Shown: piece after piece, positions 44,466 through 54,110 of the stretch
Layout of the letters: the number at the start of each line of letters is the position of its first letter
How positions within the stretch are numbered: the first letter of the stretch is position 1
DNA from: Psococerastis gibbosa
Taxonomy: Eukaryota > Arthropoda > Insecta > Psocodea > Psocidae
DNA length: 64,000 bases
Direction: 5' to 3'
NCBI GenBank assembly: GCA_963971405.1
Contig: OZ020489.1
Span: forward strand, 35,621,047 to 35,685,046
The notes under the pieces: model-generated
What the model was told of the DNA's origin: nothing
Databases searched by the model: none
The model's input: only the letters and a program-made list of their open reading frames with translations
Program-made: the position numbers and the translations under genes

Positions 44466-44643
44466 CAGGCGCGGATCTAGAATGAGACCAAGGAGGGCGC
44501 TAAGATTAAATACACATTTTTTTAAAAAATAGGGCTGAAATATTGGGGTTTTACGCATTTTCAGAGCAATATGGGCTATATTATGCATTTTGAGGAACCT
44601 ATAGCCTCCACCATAGCCCCCCCCCCCCGTAGATCCGCGCCTG
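44466..44643 (-). mobile_element. hAT-like MITE G4
   Basis: The ends are caggcgcggatctagaat and gtagatccgcgcctg. A perfect 8-bp duplication gttaacaa lies at 44458-44465 and 44644-44651. The internal tattggggttttacgcattt is shared with 59352-59612. Confidence 0.93.
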
Positions 44644-44830
44644 GTTAACAAATATAGTAACAGGCAATCGAAAGGGGGAAAGTATAAGTGTAAAAAAATC
44701 AAAAATATCTTAAAGTATATATATACTCTTAGAAAAGACAATCTGATAAGCATTTAACATAGGTACTATTTTATTCTAAGTTATTTCGAGTTGAGTACAT
44801 CAGTACATTATGTACTAAATAGATAGAATA

Positions 44831-45306
44831 CAGTGTGTCCAGTAATTTAAAACACGGAGTTTCTTCAATTATATAAATGTATGTGCTTTATTTACAAGTA
44901 ATCAAATAAATACATTGATTCATAATCTTTAATGTTCGATTCAAATTTTCTTGCTTGTCAGCCTTTACAGTGGAGAAGGTTTACTTACCTGCAAACTAAA
45001 TGTTATGATTTGATTTTTTTGTCGGACCTTTAATAATATTAAAGATTATGAATCAATGGATTTGAATACTTGTAAATAAAGTAAATATATTTATGTATTT
45101 ATAATTGAAAAACATGGTGTTTCGGTGTCTTAAACTCCTGCAGCCTGATCGGGGCGTTTATAATACCGGTATTTATTTAATCCACTGGTTAACAAGATAA
45201 TTTTATAATGGAAAGTGCTATTCAAATTCAAAATACAACAGTTATAATCCTAGGGTATTTATTTAACCCCGGTATTATAAACGCCTCGATCAGACTGCTG
45301 GTACTG
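44831..45306. mobile_element. Mariner-like MITE with MITE-2 in its right end
   Basis: Inverted ends of about 100 bp: cagtgtgtccagtaatttaa, caattatataaatgta and tgattcataatctttaa at the left, with their complements at the right. TA flanks at 44829-44830 and 45307-45308 suit a Tc1/mariner-type element. The right end is split after aaactcctg by 45141-45297. Confidence 0.75.
45141..45297. mobile_element. MITE-2, copy b, CTG-flanked
   Basis: cagcctgatcggggcgttta at the left and aaacgcctcgatcagactg at the right, with the inner taataccggtatttatttaa paired with ttatttaaccccggtatt. CTG lies on both sides (45138-45140 and 45298-45300). The core aacaagataattttataatg is shared with copy c. Confidence 0.85.
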
Positions 45307-45309
45307 TAA

Positions 45310-46860
45310 GTTAATCTATTTCTTCAGTATATAATGTACTGATATACTCAACTAAATAAAACTAAATAAACTGAAATCAAATAGTGCTTATAATAATTCT
45401 TGTCAGTTTGTCTTTTCTAAAGAATTTGCCCCTCGGTAGGCACGTGCCCATAGGAGGAAGGGCGATTTATAGACCTCCAAATTTTGAAATTTTATTTCAT
45501 AAAATTGCACAGAAATACTAAATTAAACTGGTATGGGTCATATATACAAAGAACGTACAACGCTGCGAAGTTATTTATAGGAATTTAGGAATTTCTATAA
45601 AATGCTAGGTACTGGCCTGCCTTTGGGGGTAGTACTTTCTTCATGCATAATACCCTATTACCTATACTTATACTTACTTTTTATGGAAATATAAATTTAT
45701 TGTATTGTATTATATACATATTTGAAAAGATAAAAAATACTAAAATTTCTAATAGTTTTGGCGTAGACTATTGTAAAGTTGGAGTACACAGACAGAGTTT
45801 CACTCCTCTCCATTCTGAAAATATCAAATAATTTAATTTCATACGGCAATTAACGTTTTTTTCATCTATTCTCGTCAGTGTGCTCGGGTATATAGGCGTT
45901 GATTTGAGTTGGCCCATTGCCAGCTCCATAAGACACAAACCGGCCTATTTATTATCTGAATTAACTTTACGATTCTTTATTTTATTCAAAATTTCCACCA
46001 ACATTGTGAAAAGATAAGCTTTTTCGTGCGTGTATCAATTTTACGCCAGCAATCGGATGAAAATCAAAAGTTCTCCAATAGCGGCCTGCTGTACTGCTAG
46101 TATTGTCCGCGGCATATGTTGAAGGCCCTCCCCTCCCCCTGGAATGGATAAATGTAAGAAAGAAAATTTTCTTTATTTTCTATATGGGCAAAATTAACAG
46201 GTGCGAAATCGTATAGTATTTTTTCACAATATTCCCATCCTTTATTTTTTGCCCCCCCCCCCTCCCCTGAACTGTTGTTATCGTGACCCAATATACTGTA
46301 CCAGAAATGATCAAAATACATACGAATTTGCTTGTAGAATTGACAAAATCCTTTTCTCACCCAACGAACGACATTAGGAGGCGGGATGCCTCTAAATGTC
46401 TAAAATATGTCGTTATCGTGACACAATATAACGTACTATAAACAATCAATATCCATATGAATTTGTCCATTGAATTAACCGAATCCATCTCTCACCCAAC
46501 GAACGACATTTGGTAGCTGGATGCCTCTATAAAGTCTAAAACAATAGAAAACGATGCTCGCCTGTTTAATAAGGCGTTAAACAGATGTGTTTATTTCTGG
46601 AAGTGTTTGTTTACTGAATTCTGCGAAATAGTGGTGAATGTACCCGCTGCTAAGCCGATATCTAATAATAAAACAATGTTATCTACGTGAGCAATACCTA
46701 TTTGACAGGTTCAGAGTAAAGCTGAGGTAGCAAATAGCTGAGATAAAATGCTCTATTATGTTCTTTTCATGCCAATTATCATTTTGGCGCGTCAGCAGAA
46801 ACAAACATGCGCGCATGTTGATATAAAAATACAGTAGGCTACCTACTTTTTAATTTCTTG
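45310..46860. other. No gene; one motif D copy
   Basis: Contains motif D at 46159-46198 (gaaagaaaattttctttatt, then ctatatgggcaaaatt) and a C run near 46252. Two similar blocks with acccaacgaacgacatt occur near 46358 and 46498, suggesting an old ~140-bp duplication. No ORF is recognised. Confidence 0.5.
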
Positions 46861-46874
46861 TCTACATCAAGGGA

Positions 46875-47071
46875 CAAGGTTTTGGTTTCGATTTCGGAGG
46901 GGGGGGGTCCCAAAAAATTGCTGACGTAATTTGAATAATGAAAACCTGTTCAAACTCAAATTAATTTATTCCAATTCGTCAAACAATACAGGTTTACATT
47001 TAAAAAAATTATTTCGGGGGGGGGGGGGGGGGGGTCTGGACCCCTTGGACTACCCCCTTGGCACGGCTATG
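46875..47071 (+). mobile_element. hAT-like MITE G5
   Basis: caaggttttggtttcgattt at the left and cccttggcacggctatg at the right are weakly inverted. A perfect 8-bp duplication tcaaggga lies at 46867-46874 and 47072-47079. It contains G runs of 9 and 18. The sibling fragment is at 14700. Confidence 0.82.
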
Positions 47072-47154
47072 TCAAGGGATATCAAGGACATTGACTGTTA
47101 GATTTCTCGGAAATTGAACAATTCGTAGGAAGTGAACGCTTAAGGGGTAATTGG

Positions 47155-47473
47155 CAGTGGCGTAGCCAGAATGTTTTTTTGGGGGGGCGGGGTCCAGTTT
47201 TAATAAAGTTTGCCCGCTTACGATAGGTTTTCGAATGGGGTGGTGTTTGATTTGGCCCTCCCCCCCCCCCGGGGATTGTTTTTAAAATGATAGGCCTGAA
47301 ATAGTTTGTCGGCAAAAAATTCTGATTTTGCAGACGATAACTTTATTAACAAAACTGAAAATAGGGGGACCGGGGTCTCCGGCGATTAGATAACTATCTA
47401 AAAAAAATTATAGTTTGCTAAATTTTGGGGGGTCCGGACCCCGCTACCCCCCCCCCCCCCTTTGGCTACGCTG
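47155..47473. mobile_element. hAT-like MITE (CAGTGGCGTAGCCA family)
   Basis: The ends are cagtggcgtagccagaatgt and cccctttggctacgctg. A perfect 8-bp duplication gtaattgg lies at 47147-47154 and 47474-47481. The internal atttgtcggcaaaaaattct-type block is shared with the composite element at 36616. Confidence 0.92.
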
Positions 47474-47590
47474 GTAATTGGACACCCCCACTAAACGAAA
47501 TTTTGCATGGCAAATTTCGCATGAAATATCGATCGATTGATCGATCAAAAATTGTATTCCAAACGATGTTAGTGACAATACATCTACATA

Positions 47591-47767
47591 ATAAGGGTTT
47601 GTCCGGAAAGTAATGAGTCTAATACAGTATGTTATTGAGCCTATATTCATGTTAAATGGATTGTACACCACGATTTTGCACCCCCTGGCCAGTCTGTCAA
47701 TGCTAAATTTTATAAGGAAGTGCTTCAAAGGCTGAATCACAGGGTCACTCGCGTGCGAAAAGATGTT
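47591..47767 (+). pseudogene. Mariner transposase remnant, internally deleted
   Basis: Starts with a mariner-style end (gggtttgtccggaaagtaat, preceded by TA). Within about 60 bp it runs into a transposase frame WIVHHDFAPPGQSVNAKFYK followed by EVLQRLNHRVTRVRKDV. The H-H-(D/E)-F-x-P-x-G-x-x-V-N-x-x-(F/Y)-Y-x-x-(V/L)-L-x-R-L block is diagnostic of mariner transposase between its first and second catalytic aspartates. Both catalytic flanks are missing. It then passes directly into repeat M. Confidence 0.82.
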
Positions 47768-48118
47768 TCTTTCCAACGCCTGCTTTCAGCATTTCTGCTT
47801 TTAAGCAACCTTGTCAGCCTGGCGGGGGTAGTGAGTTTGTTTGTTAACTTGAAGCACCCTAAGGGCCGACTTTTCCACCTCCGGGGAAAAGGGAGTTGAC
47901 TGACAGGGTGGACCTCCTGATTATAGGGGATTCCCTGGACCACTTGGTGGACATAGTAAAGTCACACGATTAATGCGGAGGTGACCAGGACTCGACAAGC
48001 CCGTAGACTGGTATAGTCTTAGCACGTTGCATGTTCCCCTGCCAACGCTGTGCACATTACCAAGTTTGCTGCAGTTTGAAACACGCTCTGCTCTCATGGA
48101 TTCAACATGGTGGGGGTC
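47768..48118 (-). repeat. Repeat M, most complete copy
   Basis: The minus strand runs from gttgaatccatgagagcaga through gcaaacttggtaatgtgcac, ctggtcacctccgcatta, ccaccaagtggtcc and aatcaggaggtccaccctgt to ctgaaagcaggcgttggaaa. It supplies the uninterrupted reference for the split copy at 9825-10290. Confidence 0.8.
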
Positions 48119-48164
48119 CGGGCGTCATAGAAACTAACGAAAACAATAAAGGCACTGTACCTTG

Positions 48165-48544
48165 GGCACCCTTTCCACCGACCGGCTAGGGCTATTTACA
48201 AAAACAGTGACGTGGTAGCAGACATTCAAGACTTAGGCGGGGTTTCCACCGACCACGCATTGCAGAATTGCCGGAAATGTTTATTTTCCTCTATGCCATA
48301 GTTAAAACTGATCAATGATCATACAGTAAAATCACAAACAAACTAAAATTAAAAAATGGCGTCATGCGATATGTTAAGTACAAACATTTTAATAGATTTC
48401 TATAAAAGGAAAAATTCTAATTTCCGTCAATGTCATTTGCATTCTGCAATGCGAGGTCGGTGGAAATGCCACCTAAGTCTTGAATGTCTGCTACCACGTC
48501 ACCGTTTTTGTAAATAGCCCTAGCCGGTCGGTGGAATCGGCGCC
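48165..48544. mobile_element. MITE-1, copy 2
   Basis: ggcaccctttccaccgaccg at the left and cggtcggtggaatcggcgcc at the right. The body is inverted relative to copies 1 and 3 (ttaaaactgatcaatgatca). Confidence 0.88.
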
Positions 48545-48798
48545 TTATTAGTTGGCTCATTGGGTACTTCCAAACTACAGAAATGTTAAGCCCAGTAGCC
48601 GGGTGTAGTTACAGTGGCAAACAGCAGTTAATAAAGTAAGCCTTATGGGACTAATAAAAGTCTCCGTGATAATACGCTGTGACCGAGACGTAACAGCGAT
48701 AAATAACTGTGAACATTGTTAAGCATTTTACCGCATTGTGGATAAAGGTAATGGCTTTTGTAATAATTTCATTTTTAACCGATATGCTCGCTATATTA

Positions 48799-48832
48799 TG
48801 AAATGAAATGAAATGAAATGAAATGAAATGAA
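48799..48832. repeat. AAATG pentanucleotide microsatellite
   Basis: Six to seven GAAAT/AAATG units, then degenerate. Confidence 0.95.
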
Positions 48833-49040
48833 ATTGAAATTGAAAAAATGAATTAGAACATATTATTGGCATTATTATAAATTTAACTTCTATATTGACC
48901 CATTCAAGGTATTATCAAATTAACCTTTAACCTATTATACAGGAATTATAGGGTGTTTCGCAGGCCACAACGTCGTTTACTTTCTATGAGACTATAATTC
49001 ACTCACTTTTATGCCAGTTATACAAAGTAGGCATAGAACT

Positions 49041-49187
49041 AGGGCTGCCAACCTTTTTTTCTCGGAATAAAGTACATCTGACTTTTGAAAAGGAAAATAA
49101 AAAGTACAGTATTAAAAAAAGATTACTTAGTATATTTACAGTTAAATGAGTAAAAAACACGCCGAAAATACACTTTAACATTGTATT
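49041..49187. mobile_element. MITE-7, left part
   Basis: ctagggctgccaaccttttt, then ggaataaagtacatctgact and gaaaatacactttaacattg match the first 160 bp of 55934-56390. It is cut off at aaatcag, where a MITE-2-like sequence (ttggccgattacagcgatt) starts. Confidence 0.75.
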
Positions 49188-49270
49188 GTAAATCAGTTGG
49201 CCGATTACAGCGATTGGTATTAAATATATAGTAAATATTTATTCTATGGTATTAACTAACTCCTGGGGTA

Positions 49271-49500
49271 GAATCCGGGCTGATGGGCCGTGGTCGAATT
49301 GAAAGTGAACTTCCAAACGTTTCGTCAACATGTGCGAGCTACGGAGCCACCGAGGTACAACCTTCAAAGTCTATGCAGCGCCACTGAAGATGTCGACCGC
49401 AGATGTTGACGAAACATTTGGAAGTTCACTTTCAATTCGACCACCCGCCCGGATTCTACTGGTTCTTCATTTGACTCTGGCCGTGAAAGCTTTGCTGTTA
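49271..49500. repeat. Repeat P, inverted pair, with hammerhead-like motif
   Basis: The left arm 49271-49330 (minus) and the right arm 49404-49456 (plus) share gttgacgaaac-type, ggaagttcactttcaattcg and cggattc blocks. The complete right copy has CTGAAGA (49384-49390), stem gtcgac/gttgac (49392-49397, 49405-49410) and GAAAC (49411-49415). Confidence 0.75.
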
Positions 49501-49644
49501 CTAATGGGACATTCATTCATCGGTGGGAAAAAAAACGAATAAAATAAACTGTAGGCCCTCAGGTCTCCCAGTATCCTGCACATCACAAGTGCAGTGGTCA
49601 GCAAGTGTGTGAAAGAGAGAGAGAAAGAGAGAGCATTTAAAATT

Positions 49645-49717
49645 GTAGGAGCACTGACCGGGACTCGAACCCCCATCTTTGACATGGTGGGGCAACGTGT
49701 CAGACCACTGCACAAAA
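49645..49717 (-). mobile_element. tRNA-like SINE head
   Basis: The minus strand reads gtgcagtggtctgacacgtt, then gggggttcgagtcccggtca with a perfect B box (ggttcgagtcc). A GA microsatellite lies just 3' of it (49609-49633). The cloverleaf is not convincing. Confidence 0.55.
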
Positions 49718-50284
49718 TTGTGCCTCAATTTTTTCCATATACTGCATATAAAATGTGTTACGCAGCTTTCACCTTCTACCCTCCTAGTGCCGACCAGGTG
49801 GTTTTCTACATGGAAAATTGATGGCCTAATTTATAATTTTAGTCTTGTCGCTAATTGTGATAACCAGCATAGAACAGCAGACTACCGAAATTAGCAATAT
49901 CGTGCAGATTTCGTAGTTCACTGACCCGAAGCGTTCCGTGGAGCTGTATACTGATCTTATCGGACACCGATGTGTAGAATATCAAATACGCTGTCTGGTA
50001 CTTATTACACCCTATAGACTCGTTCACGAACTTGGTCAAAGATTTGTAATTGGAGCAAATGGGTAGTTGGAAAAAATTATGAGGCTGGCGTGAAGCCGAC
50101 CGCTCATAGACATCTTCTGAAGTAGACCAAATTCACCTAGCCCAGTCCCAGTTGCTCAAACGACCAATTTCTCAACGTCTGACCCCGACGCCGAACGCCC
50201 CTGTGTGTACCGGGCCTTAAAGACAGGAAGAGCAACTGCGCATCAGTTCAATTTTCAGATTTAGTCTCTTCTTATAAAGTTACA

Positions 50285-50460
50285 GCCGGCTGGCTGGTTT
50301 GCAGCATCATGTGGCATTGATGCCTCCCCTCGATCCTGGCACGCCCTCTTCAGCTCCACGTATGTATTTGGCCCCTACATCCTCCATCGCTTGCTGTAGA
50401 TACTATTTTCTCTGGCACCCAGGTCGTTTGACGCCTTCTCGTGCCGTGTTCTCGAATGTC
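50285..50460 (-). pseudogene. LINE ORF2 C-terminal fragment
   Basis: The minus strand reads REGVKRPGCQRK-stop-YLQQAMEDVGAKYIRGAEE, with the neighbouring frame supplying the ELKRACQDR-type block. The layout parallels the 43.1-kb LINE end (GRPR, Y..D, ELKRTAQDR). One stop and at least one frameshift. Confidence 0.6.
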
Positions 50461-50588
50461 TGATGAAATGACTAACTGTTACCTTGCCAACCTACGGAAA
50501 CACTCGACCGATTACGATTGCCGCAGGAAAAAGGAATGTTAGATAGAAATGATCGAAATGGATAAATACTGAGTTGTTATATGACTAC

Positions 50589-50753
50589 CAGTGGGCCGAT
50601 TATGGCGATTGGTATTAACTAACTCCTGGGGTTAAAACGGTAAACAAACAAATTTTGAAAAGCACTTTCCATTGTAAAATTATCTTGTTTAAATTTTTAA
50701 TGCCGGAATATTATAATATTAACCCCGGTATTGTAATCAGCATGATCAGGCTG
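50589..50753. mobile_element. MITE-2, copy c
   Basis: The right end attgtaatcagcatgatcag followed by gctg and a following ctg is MITE-2 like. The left end cagtgggccgattatggcga is diverged. The core caaattttgaaaagcacttt and ttgtaaaattatcttgttta is shared with copy b in inverted form. Confidence 0.7.
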
Positions 50754-50935
50754 CTGAATTTGCTGCACGCGCAGGCATCTTATTAGGCATTTCGTTGTCA
50801 GCGATTCAGGGAATCATATTGCTGAGTGCTGACGATAACAGTTGTTAAGATTGGGATATTAGTCACATAGTCACTATTATTATTATCACATTGCTTGTAG
50901 TTTTCATCAATAGAGAATGGCCGAAATAGCCCAGG

Positions 50936-50995
50936 AACGGATCCAGTCCATTTAGTGTGTGTGCGGGGGGGGGGGGGGGTAGTTGTGGGTCAAAA
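50936..50995 (+). mobile_element. G3 left-end fragment
   Basis: caggaacggatccagtccat, a long G run and gtagttgtgggtcaaaatat. The rest is missing. Confidence 0.7.
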
Positions 50996-51145
50996 TATAA
51001 TAAACTTATGACCATGAAATTACAACGTAAAGTAAATAAATATGTAGTTCGCTTTCTGTCTAATGAGTAACGGGTATAAAAAATAATGATATTGCTTTAG
51101 AATGTTTTCCTACTGATGATTCCTGATCGGCTGATCCCGATATAT

Positions 51146-51474
51146 TTTGGATTTTCATGCTGGACTGTCGTCTGTGAATATCGGCCTCTATTGTGACAGA
51201 GTTCAAGCCCCTACAGTAGCATCTATATTTACTGGAAACTCTTATGTTAATCAGGGATATTTGTAAATTTGCGGCATATGCAGTATTGCCATGAAGTAAT
51301 TGATGGGTGGGATGGCATGATCCTTTGGATTGTCATGCTGGACTGTCGTCTGTGAATATCGGCCTCTATTGTGCCAGAGTTCAAGCCCCTACAGTAGCCT
51401 CAATATTTACTGGCAACTCTTATGTTAATCAGGGATATTTGTAAAATTGCGGCATATGCAGTATTGCCATGAAG
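51146..51474 (+). repeat. Tandem pair of a tRNA-like unit, 178-bp offset
   Basis: Units 51146-51296 and 51324-51474 share tcatgctggactgtcgtctg, tgaatatcggcctctattgt, gttcaagcccctacagtagc, atgttaatcagggatatttg and gcatatgcagtattgccatg. The gagttcaagcccc segment resembles a B box, so the unit may be a SINE. Confidence 0.8.
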
Positions 51475-51713
51475 CACAGGATGGAGGGCGTTGCATTATC
51501 ACTTGCTGGCTGCTTAGTATTCCTACTGGCCTCACAGAACGCGTTCACCATCAAAATAGAGGTTTTTATCTGACCAGCCGCAGCTGTACTACTGATTTCT
51601 GTAAAAAAAATGTAACATTTACCTATAAGGGATACATTAATACTTGTACTAGTGGCGGTTCCAAAAGGGGGCGCCGGTCGCCCCTGGAACTATAAAATTA
51701 ATATAAATGCTTC

Positions 51714-51867
51714 ATTGGTAAAGGTTAATGGCAATGGTGCAATAATATTTAACAAAGGGTTAGTGGGACTGACATTACCTGTTAGTAGTTTCTAGATGCG
51801 GGGGTGTCATAGTCATCGAACAATTAGGGTGGATCCCGTTGGCATGGGAAAGAAGTGACGTTTCATC
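51714..51867. mobile_element. MITE-5, truncated copy
   Basis: attggtaaaggttaatggca, caatggtgcaa and atttaacaaagggttagtgg match the reverse complement of 57189-57280. The centre gtcatagtcatcgaacaatt matches 57125-57188 directly. The second arm is absent. Confidence 0.65.
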
Positions 51868-51928
51868 CTTATGCGTATATAATTTAAGCTTCATTGTTTG
51901 TCCTTCTCCAAATCAGAGTGGTGGACGC

Positions 51929-52076
51929 CAAAGCCGCAGCCAGAAATTATTTACGGGAGGGGAACATGACGTCAGTGGGGGTGAGGTAACCTGAATATAT
52001 TGAAAACTCCATTCTATCTAGTGTACACTGCAAAAATTTCGGGAGGGGTCCCCCCCCCTCATTGGCTACGGTCTTG
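51929..52076 (+). mobile_element. hAT-like MITE G2
   Basis: caaagccgcagccagaaatt at the left and cattggctacggtcttg at the right, with gtgaggtaacctgaatatat and atctagtgtacact inside. The flanks gtggacgc and ctggaccc match at 6 of 8. Confidence 0.78.
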
Positions 52077-52562
52077 CTGGACCCGCCAATGCCTGCGATT
52101 AAGAAGGGAAGGGTATTTCTAATATGCAGCACAATATAGTATTCCGCCATCCGGGAAATCGAGCCCTCCCCCCTCCCGACAACAATTTTTCAATAATTCT
52201 ATTACTATTCCCAATTATGGCCGGTATATGATATCGGCTTGCCACCCCCCCCCCCCCCTTCATGTCAGTGTTAGGGGCTGTCTCATTTCATATCCTGAAC
52301 AGGGAATCGGGAAAAATCTAATCAATGCAGGAGTCAAACCCATGATCTATGGCTTTCTGACCATCTGGCATTAACTAAGCTTTGTTTGCGGAGGTTCTAC
52401 CTCTTAAAATAATACAGTACTCTCAAATAATACTGAAATTTATTGTACTTAATATAAAACATTGCCTTTATGGCATTAAGTAAGCTCACAGACCTGTTGG
52501 TTAGATAGTTATGTAGCTGTGCTGACTTGTCTAGCAATACGAATATGGTCAATACATCGAAA

Positions 52563-52939
52563 GGCGCCCATTCCACTGACCGGCTAGGGCTATTTACAAA
52601 AACGGTGACGTGGTAGCAGACATTCAAGACTTAGGTGGCGTTTCCACCGACCTCGCATTGCAGAATGCAAATGACATTGACGGAAATTAGAATTTTTCTT
52701 TTTATAGAAATCTATTAAAATGTTTGTACTTAACATATCCCATGACGCCATTTTTTAATTTTAGTTTGTTTGTGATTTTACTGTGTGATCATTGATCAAT
52801 TTTAACTATGGCATAGAGGAAAATAAACATTTCCGTCAATTCTGCAATGCGAGGTCGGAAACCCCGCCTAAGTCTTGAATAACTGCTACCACGTCACCAT
52901 TTTTTTAAATAGCCCTAGCCGGTCGGTGGAATGGGCGCC
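52563..52939. mobile_element. MITE-1, copy 3
   Basis: ggcgcccattccactgaccg at the left and cggtcggtggaatgggcgcc at the right. It has the same orientation as copy 1 and about 95 percent similarity by eye, apart from a small deletion at the inner edge of the right arm (ggtcggaaaccccgcc). Confidence 0.9.
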
Positions 52940-52973
52940 TAAGTAGAGGATTTAGAGGGACTGCACTCGTCAG

Positions 52974-53075
52974 GGCTTGCGGTCCGGCGGTTAAGACGAC
53001 GGCCTGGTTAGGCGTAGATCGTAGGTTCGAATCCCGCCAACCCCCAGTTTTTTAAATACACTCTAATTTCCGTTG
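52974..53075 (+). mobile_element. SINE S3
   Basis: A-box-like ggtccggcggttaagacgac and a perfect B box (ggttcgaatcc, 53024-53034). The tail cccagttttttaaatacact matches the fragment at 19685. The ends do not pair as a tRNA acceptor stem. Confidence 0.65.
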
Positions 53076-53482
53076 CTTTTTTAGCTCAAAAATATGAACT
53101 GTATCAGCCAGACAGACCTAGGTCCTTTTTTATACAATAGAATAATTCTATGGTATGTAGTTCGGGGCTACTCCTAATAAATGCATCCTTTCATTCAATC
53201 TACAATACAGTTTCTACAAAAGTAAAACTGTAATATAAGTAAACAATTCAATTAAAATGAAACTTGGTTTACTGTATGGTTTGTTGTGATGGAAATGTCA
53301 TAAAATGCTTGCTTGTGATAAGCCCTGTAATTACTTCCCATAGGCTTTTCTCTAAACAAGGTCTTTTAATTGCGAACTTGCCATTAAACCGTATATGCTA
53401 CCGTATTATCTGCAATACACCATTAATGCCAGTTCCTACTTTATCATTAATGACCTAAGTGACGCGTAGTAGGTTCCAGCCT

Positions 53483-53547
53483 TGTCTCGTAGTCCAGTTG
53501 GCAAGATAGTTGGTTCATGAACTGAACAGTCGAGGATCGAAAGTCGA
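53483..53547 (+). mobile_element. tRNA-like fragment
   Basis: gtctcgtagtccagttggca (A-box-like) and cgaggatcgaaagtcgac (degenerate B box). This is the weakest tRNA-like call. Confidence 0.4.
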
Positions 53548-53795
53548 CATAAATGCTAAATTTTATAATGGGTGTAATGGTTACCCTATTTCAACCGGGG
53601 GGGGGGGGCTCGGCTGCCGGTAATAGGGCTGACCACAAATTTCCAAAGAGCGCAACTAGTGCTCAGCCAGCCATCAGGCTTGATCGCAGTGATCGCACCC
53701 TGAGTTGTCAAATTATTTTCCACTCTTTAAATATAATTTAAAAAAATATATATTTTGGCATCCATATACAGCATGAGAAGGATGTAAAAAAAAGT

Positions 53796-53853
53796 CATTT
53801 TTGAGTTAGTGGGGATCACTGGAATCGTCGCATTGGCTGCTACAAATGCAAAT
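53796..53853 (+). other. Exon-like open segment with donor (weak)
   Basis: Open frame ELVGITGIVALAATNAN ending at aaat|gtaagt, a good donor. The same frame continues into 54001 if 53854-54000 is an intron. The upstream frame reads KKVIF but is preceded by a stop right after an ATG. It resembles a hydrophobic signal segment, but there is no homology support. Confidence 0.2.
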
Positions 53854-53984
53854 GTAAGTTGGGGCAGACCACGTATAGTACCGAAGAATATTAATATCGA
53901 TAGGTTTGCAGTAACTCCTTACATATTATCCTCCTGTCTATTACAATGTGTAAATAGTTACCATGTCTCAGTTTGAACTGTCAC

Positions 53985-54110
53985 TTGTATAACTCGTTTA
54001 GGTGGACATTGAGGACATTACCAGTTTGCCAATGGCTAAAATTGAAGAGGAAACAATACCAATGGTATATGGTATCGCTGGCAACGCGAAAGGGTCAATA
54101 GGTCATTAAA
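53985..54110 (+). repeat. Dispersed repeat V, copy 3, exon-like
   Basis: Homologous to the reverse complement of 21546-21660 (gacattgaggac, cagtttgccaatgg, ggaaacaataccaatgg). Here it is open from an AG acceptor at 54000: VDIEDITSLPMAKIEEETIP, then MVYGIAGNAKGSIGH-stop. Because it is a repeat, a protein-coding reading is doubtful. Confidence 0.6.

Noticed and set aside
52974-53040. Possible functional tRNA (good A and B boxes)
   Set aside because: The acceptor and anticodon arms do not pair as a cloverleaf, and the flanking tail recurs at 19.7 kb as part of a SINE.
53535-53570. Second mariner fragment (aatgctaaattttataa matches 47.7 kb)
   Set aside because: Only about 17 bases match and no neighbouring transposase frame is conserved.
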